Shown piece by piece: positions 7,685 to 10,058 of a stretch of DNA of 10,058 nt. Within the stretch, counting starts at the first letter, position 1; every line of letters starts with the position of its first letter. A model generated the notes under the pieces. The model was not told the origin of the DNA, searched no databases, and saw only the letters and a list, made by a program, of their open reading frames with translations. The stretch is from assembly GCA_017651385.1 (NCBI GenBank), contig JAGCCY010000274.1, positions 1-10,058 of the forward strand, in the 5' to 3' direction. This DNA comes from Lachnospiraceae bacterium (GTDB lineage Bacteria; Bacillota; Clostridia; Lachnospirales; Lachnospiraceae). Position numbers and translations under genes: made by a program.

Positions 7685-8567
7685 ACAATTTATTGACCGA
7701 CTTAAACAGGCTTTCCGTAGCCTGCGTGATATACTTTGCGGTCTCGACATTATTCATGGTGTAAAGGTGCACACCGCGCACATCATTGGCCACCAGATCT
7801 GTGATCTGATCGACCGCATATGAAAGGCCTGCCTGATTTAAGGCTTCGGGCGACTCTGAATACTTGCTTATGAGCCTTGCGAACTTTGCGGGGATACTTG
7901 CTCCGCACATCGCAACCGTCCTCTCGACCTGAGTCCTTTTTACGATCGGCATGATACCTGCGGTGATCGGCACCGTTATACCCGCTTTTTCAACCTTTTC
8001 CCTGAATGCGTAAAATATATCGTTGTCAAAGAAAAGCTGGGTCGTAAGATGCGTAACGCCGGCATCCACTTTTTTCTTTAAGTTTTCAATGTCTTCATCA
8101 AGATCTTTTGCGTCCACATGGCACTCGGGATAGCAGGCACCCGCCACGTTAAAATACGGATCGGTTTCTTTTATGAAAGCCGCAAGATCCGAAGCGTGAG
8201 CAAATGCCATCGAAGGCGTACCCTCAGCCGGCATATCGCCCCTTAATGCGAGGATATTCTGAACGCCTATCGCTTTAAGCTCCTTTAATGTATCCACGAT
8301 ATCTTCTTTTGTGGAGCCCACGCAGGTAAGGTGGCTTAAAGGCTCGATGCCGTATTCTTTCTTGATAAGGGAAGCGATCTCCGCGGTCTTGTGCTTCTGA
8401 ACCTCGGAACCGCCCGCACCGTAAGTGACCGATATAAAGTCAACGGGAAGACCTCTTAAACCATAGAGAGTGTTGTACACCGCATCCACGCTGTCCGCTT
8501 TCTTGGGCGGGAAAACTTCCATGGAGTAGACTGTTTTTTTATGATCAAACAGTTCTTTGATATTCAT
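7683..8567 (-). CDS. metF: 5,10-methylenetetrahydrofolate reductase
   Basis: This FAD-dependent TIM-barrel enzyme reduces 5,10-methylene-THF to 5-methyl-THF, the methyl donor for the MetH core encoded downstream. Its 294 residues match the usual length of bacterial MetF. Visible motifs are MEVFPP (16-21), with Glu17 equivalent to the catalytic Glu28 of E. coli; SVTYGAGG (46-53); ALRGDMP (107-113), with Asp111 matching the flavin-tuning Asp120; GACYPECH (143-150); TTQLFFD (175-181); TAGIMPI (202-208); and HLYTMN (267-272). The ATG overlaps the TAA of the GH27 gene by one base (TAATG). The nearest Shine-Dalgarno (AAGGA) is only 3 bases away inside the end of the GH27 gene, so termination-reinitiation coupling is likely. 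The electron donor cannot be determined from sequence. Confidence 0.97.
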   Translation of the reverse strand: MNIKELFDHKKTVYSMEVFPPKKADSVDAVYNTLYGLRGLPVDFISVTYGAGGSEVQKHKTAEIASLIKKEYGIEPLSHLTCVGSTKEDIVDTLKELKAIGVQNILALRGDMPAEGTPSMAFAHASDLAAFIKETDPYFNVAGACYPECHVDAKDLDEDIENLKKKVDAGVTHLTTQLFFDNDIFYAFREKVEKAGITVPITAGIMPIVKRTQVERTVAMCGASIPAKFARLISKYSESPEALNQAGLSYAVDQITDLVANDVRGVHLYTMNNVETAKYITQATESLFKSVNKL

Positions 8568-9835
8568 TATTCCTTAACCCCCAGAGCATATACCGCAGCA
8601 CCGTGCGCCGGTATCTTGGCGGTTATGACGTCTCCGCCCTTAAATGCCTTTCCCGTAAATATTTCAAAGCCGTTTGCAAAAGAAGCAACTTCAAGATCGT
8701 CGCTTTCCACCTTGACCGTACAGCTCTTATTGCTTAAGTTAAAGATCGCCGCATACATACCGCCTTCAACATCGGTGGCAGTCCAGAGAGCAACCTCTTT
8801 TCCCGCGATCTCCTTACGCAGTACCTGATGCGAATTTCTCGCATCGCTGTGCATCTTAAGAAGCGCCTTGTTGGTAAGAAGCTTAAGCGTAAAGTCGTCA
8901 AATTTCGTCATCTCGCCGCCGATCATAAGAGGCGAACGGACGATACACCAAAGCGCCATCATGGTGATCTGTTCATCTTCCGTGAATTTGGTCCATTCCT
9001 TTTCATCGTAGCACTGTCGGAGCGCTCCAACGGGAAGCATATCGCAGTCCGGCCAGTGACCGTTACCCGCATGGGTACACCACTTCTCGGCTCTTTCAAA
9101 CATTGCGTAAAGAAGCTCCCACTTGTCCCAGAAGTCATCCGTTATACGCCACATGTTCGAAACTTCCTTGTAAAGTTCGGACTTTTCAAGGAGTGCGGGG
9201 CCGGGTGAAAGTGAAAGGATCATATCCCTTCCACAGTTATGTAAACTATTGCTCAAAAGAACAAGTTCGCTTTCCTCATGCGGAAGCTCCCTGCATATAT
9301 CATCGCACTTTACAAAATCCACGCCCCATGAAGCATAGAGTTTGAATATGCTGTCGTAATATTCTTTTGCACCTTCTTTGAATGCATCGACACCGTACAT
9401 ATCGGTGTTCCAGTGACAGATACTAGCGGTCTTTGCAATATCCCTTGCGGTCTTATTGCTTCCAAGTATCTTTGTGTTCTTATGTACCGCCTGTCTCGGG
9501 ATACCGCGCATTATGTGTATACCGAACTTAAGGCCCAATGAATGCACATAGTCCGCAAGCGGCTTAAAGCCCTTACCTCCTTTTGAAGACGGAAATCTTC
9601 CGGGTGCGGGTATCATACGGGAATATTCATCCATACACATATCGGTGAAAGGATGATATTCGTTACTCTCGGCAGCGGGCTCATACCACTGTATATCCAC
9701 GACCACATACTCCCAGCCGTAAGGCTTTAAGTATTTTGCCATGTAATCCGCATTCTGTCTGACTGTTTTTTCATCGACAGCCGCGCCGTAGCAGTCCCAG
9801 CTGTTCCATCCCATTGGGGCTTTTTTAAGGGCCAT
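8567..9835 (-). CDS. GH27-family glycosidase, alpha-galactosidase-like with altered sugar pocket
   Basis: This 422-residue protein has no signal peptide. It is a (beta/alpha)8 barrel (about 1-325) followed by a small beta-sandwich (about 335-422), the GH27/clan GH-D plan. Family marks are PMGWNSWDCYG (7-17), DFVKCDD (173-179) with Asp178 as nucleophile, WRITDDFWDKW (229-239) with Asp234 as acid/base, and GHWPDCDMLPVG (259-270). Against human alpha-galactosidase A, several galactose-contacting positions differ: the Asp-Asp-Cys-Trp strand reads Asp-Ile-Gln-Trp (47-50), GIYADVG reads GIHIMRG (105-111), and the SCEWP stretch reads SLSPG (208-212). Catalysis by the retaining mechanism looks intact, but the substrate may be another alpha-galactoside or a beta-L-arabinopyranoside. 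AGGAGAG lies 5 bases before the ATG and touches the mgtE stop codon. Confidence 0.88.
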   Translation of the reverse strand: MALKKAPMGWNSWDCYGAAVDEKTVRQNADYMAKYLKPYGWEYVVVDIQWYEPAAESNEYHPFTDMCMDEYSRMIPAPGRFPSSKGGKGFKPLADYVHSLGLKFGIHIMRGIPRQAVHKNTKILGSNKTARDIAKTASICHWNTDMYGVDAFKEGAKEYYDSIFKLYASWGVDFVKCDDICRELPHEESELVLLSNSLHNCGRDMILSLSPGPALLEKSELYKEVSNMWRITDDFWDKWELLYAMFERAEKWCTHAGNGHWPDCDMLPVGALRQCYDEKEWTKFTEDEQITMMALWCIVRSPLMIGGEMTKFDDFTLKLLTNKALLKMHSDARNSHQVLRKEIAGKEVALWTATDVEGGMYAAIFNLSNKSCTVKVESDDLEVASFANGFEIFTGKAFKGGDVITAKIPAHGAAVYALGVKE

Positions 9836-9840
9836 ATCTT

Positions 9841-9847
9841 CTCTCCT
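9841..9847 (-). promoter_or_regulatory. Ribosome binding site of the GH27 gene overlapping the mgtE stop
   Basis: AGGAGAG on the minus strand overlaps the mgtE TAG (9846-9848) and is 5 bases from the GH27 ATG (9833-9835). With a 10-base gap between the genes, this indicates co-transcription and probably coupled translation of mgtE and the GH27 gene. Confidence 0.8.
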
Positions 9848-10058
9848 AAATTCTTAATATGCTTGTGGCTACGCTGAAATAAATGATAAGCGAAAGCGCA
9901 TCCACGATCGTGGTGATAAAAGGACTTGCCATTACGGCAGGGTCAAAACCTATACGCTTCGCAAGCATCGGAAGCGTACATCCTATAAACTTGGCGATCA
10001 CGACAGCAGCAACCAGAGTGATGCATACAACCGCTGCAACCATAACGGTCACGCGGTC
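9846..10058 (-). CDS. mgtE: MgtE magnesium transporter, C-terminal fragment (cut by window edge)
   Basis: The frame is open to the last base of the window, so only the final 70 residues are seen. They comprise the last two membrane helices of MgtE, the Mg2+ channel/transporter of the inner membrane. The family signature is the linker KRIGFDPAVMASPFITTIVD followed by ALSLIIYFSVATSIL. The Asp in TTIVDA corresponds to the pore aspartate (Asp432 in Thermus thermophilus MgtE) that binds Mg2+. The GTG at 10050-10052 is an internal valine codon, not a start. The usual N-terminal regulatory and CBS domains and the first three helices would lie beyond the window. The gene ends 10 bases before the GH27 start, so it heads or precedes the operon seen here. 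Confidence 0.93.
   Translation of the reverse strand, partial: DRVTVMVAAVVCITLVAAVVIAKFIGCTLPMLAKRIGFDPAVMASPFITTIVDALSLIIYFSVATSILRI

Noticed and set aside
7673..7750. 26-residue N-terminal extension of the reactivation-domain protein inside metF
   Set aside because: The family starts near the 7672 ATG, which has a good ribosome binding site. The extension reads the end of metF in another frame and is Arg/Ser-rich without family similarity.

Overview
All seven genes in this 10 kb window lie on the minus strand, so transcription runs from high to low coordinates. The organism looks like an anaerobic Firmicute, probably a Lachnospiraceae member related to plant-fibre degraders. The reasons are the domain-split cobalamin-dependent methionine synthase, a DUF4003 protein, strong AGGAGG-type ribosome binding sites, and two leaderless (cytoplasmic) glycoside hydrolases. 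This is inferred from protein character only; no rRNA or other marker is present.

Layout in transcription order: (1) the C-terminal end of an MgtE magnesium transporter, cut by the window edge (9846-10058); (2) a GH27-fold glycosidase resembling alpha-galactosidases but with an altered substrate pocket (8567-9835); (3) metF, methylenetetrahydrofolate reductase (7683-8567), overlapping the GH27 gene by one base (TAATG); (4) a free-standing methionine synthase reactivation-domain protein (7076-7672); (5) a metH-type methionine synthase lacking the reactivation domain (4671-7058); (6) a right-handed beta-helix glycosidase resembling GH120 beta-xylosidases (2628-4583); (7) a MATE efflux transporter (1225-2580); (8) a DUF4003 protein of unknown function (90-1070), closed by a clear intrinsic terminator (46-75).

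Genes 1 to 5 are packed with gaps of 17 bases or fewer, or overlap, and probably form one transcript. MetF makes 5-methyl-THF, the MetH core uses it to methylate homocysteine, and the small protein is expected to rescue oxidised cobalamin, so the three form a complete methyl-transfer module. The two glycosidases flank this module. Neither has a signal peptide, so they would act on oligosaccharides already imported, plausibly decorated xylan fragments. The MATE and DUF4003 genes follow after modest gaps and may belong to the same or to separate transcripts.

I saw no mobile element, CRISPR array, tRNA, rRNA or recognisable riboswitch. Nothing here is clearly a new defence or genetic system. The points most worth attention are the altered GH27 active site, the GH120-like enzyme, and the unusual coupling of sugar hydrolases to a methionine operon. 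No stretch longer than 300 bases is without a gene.
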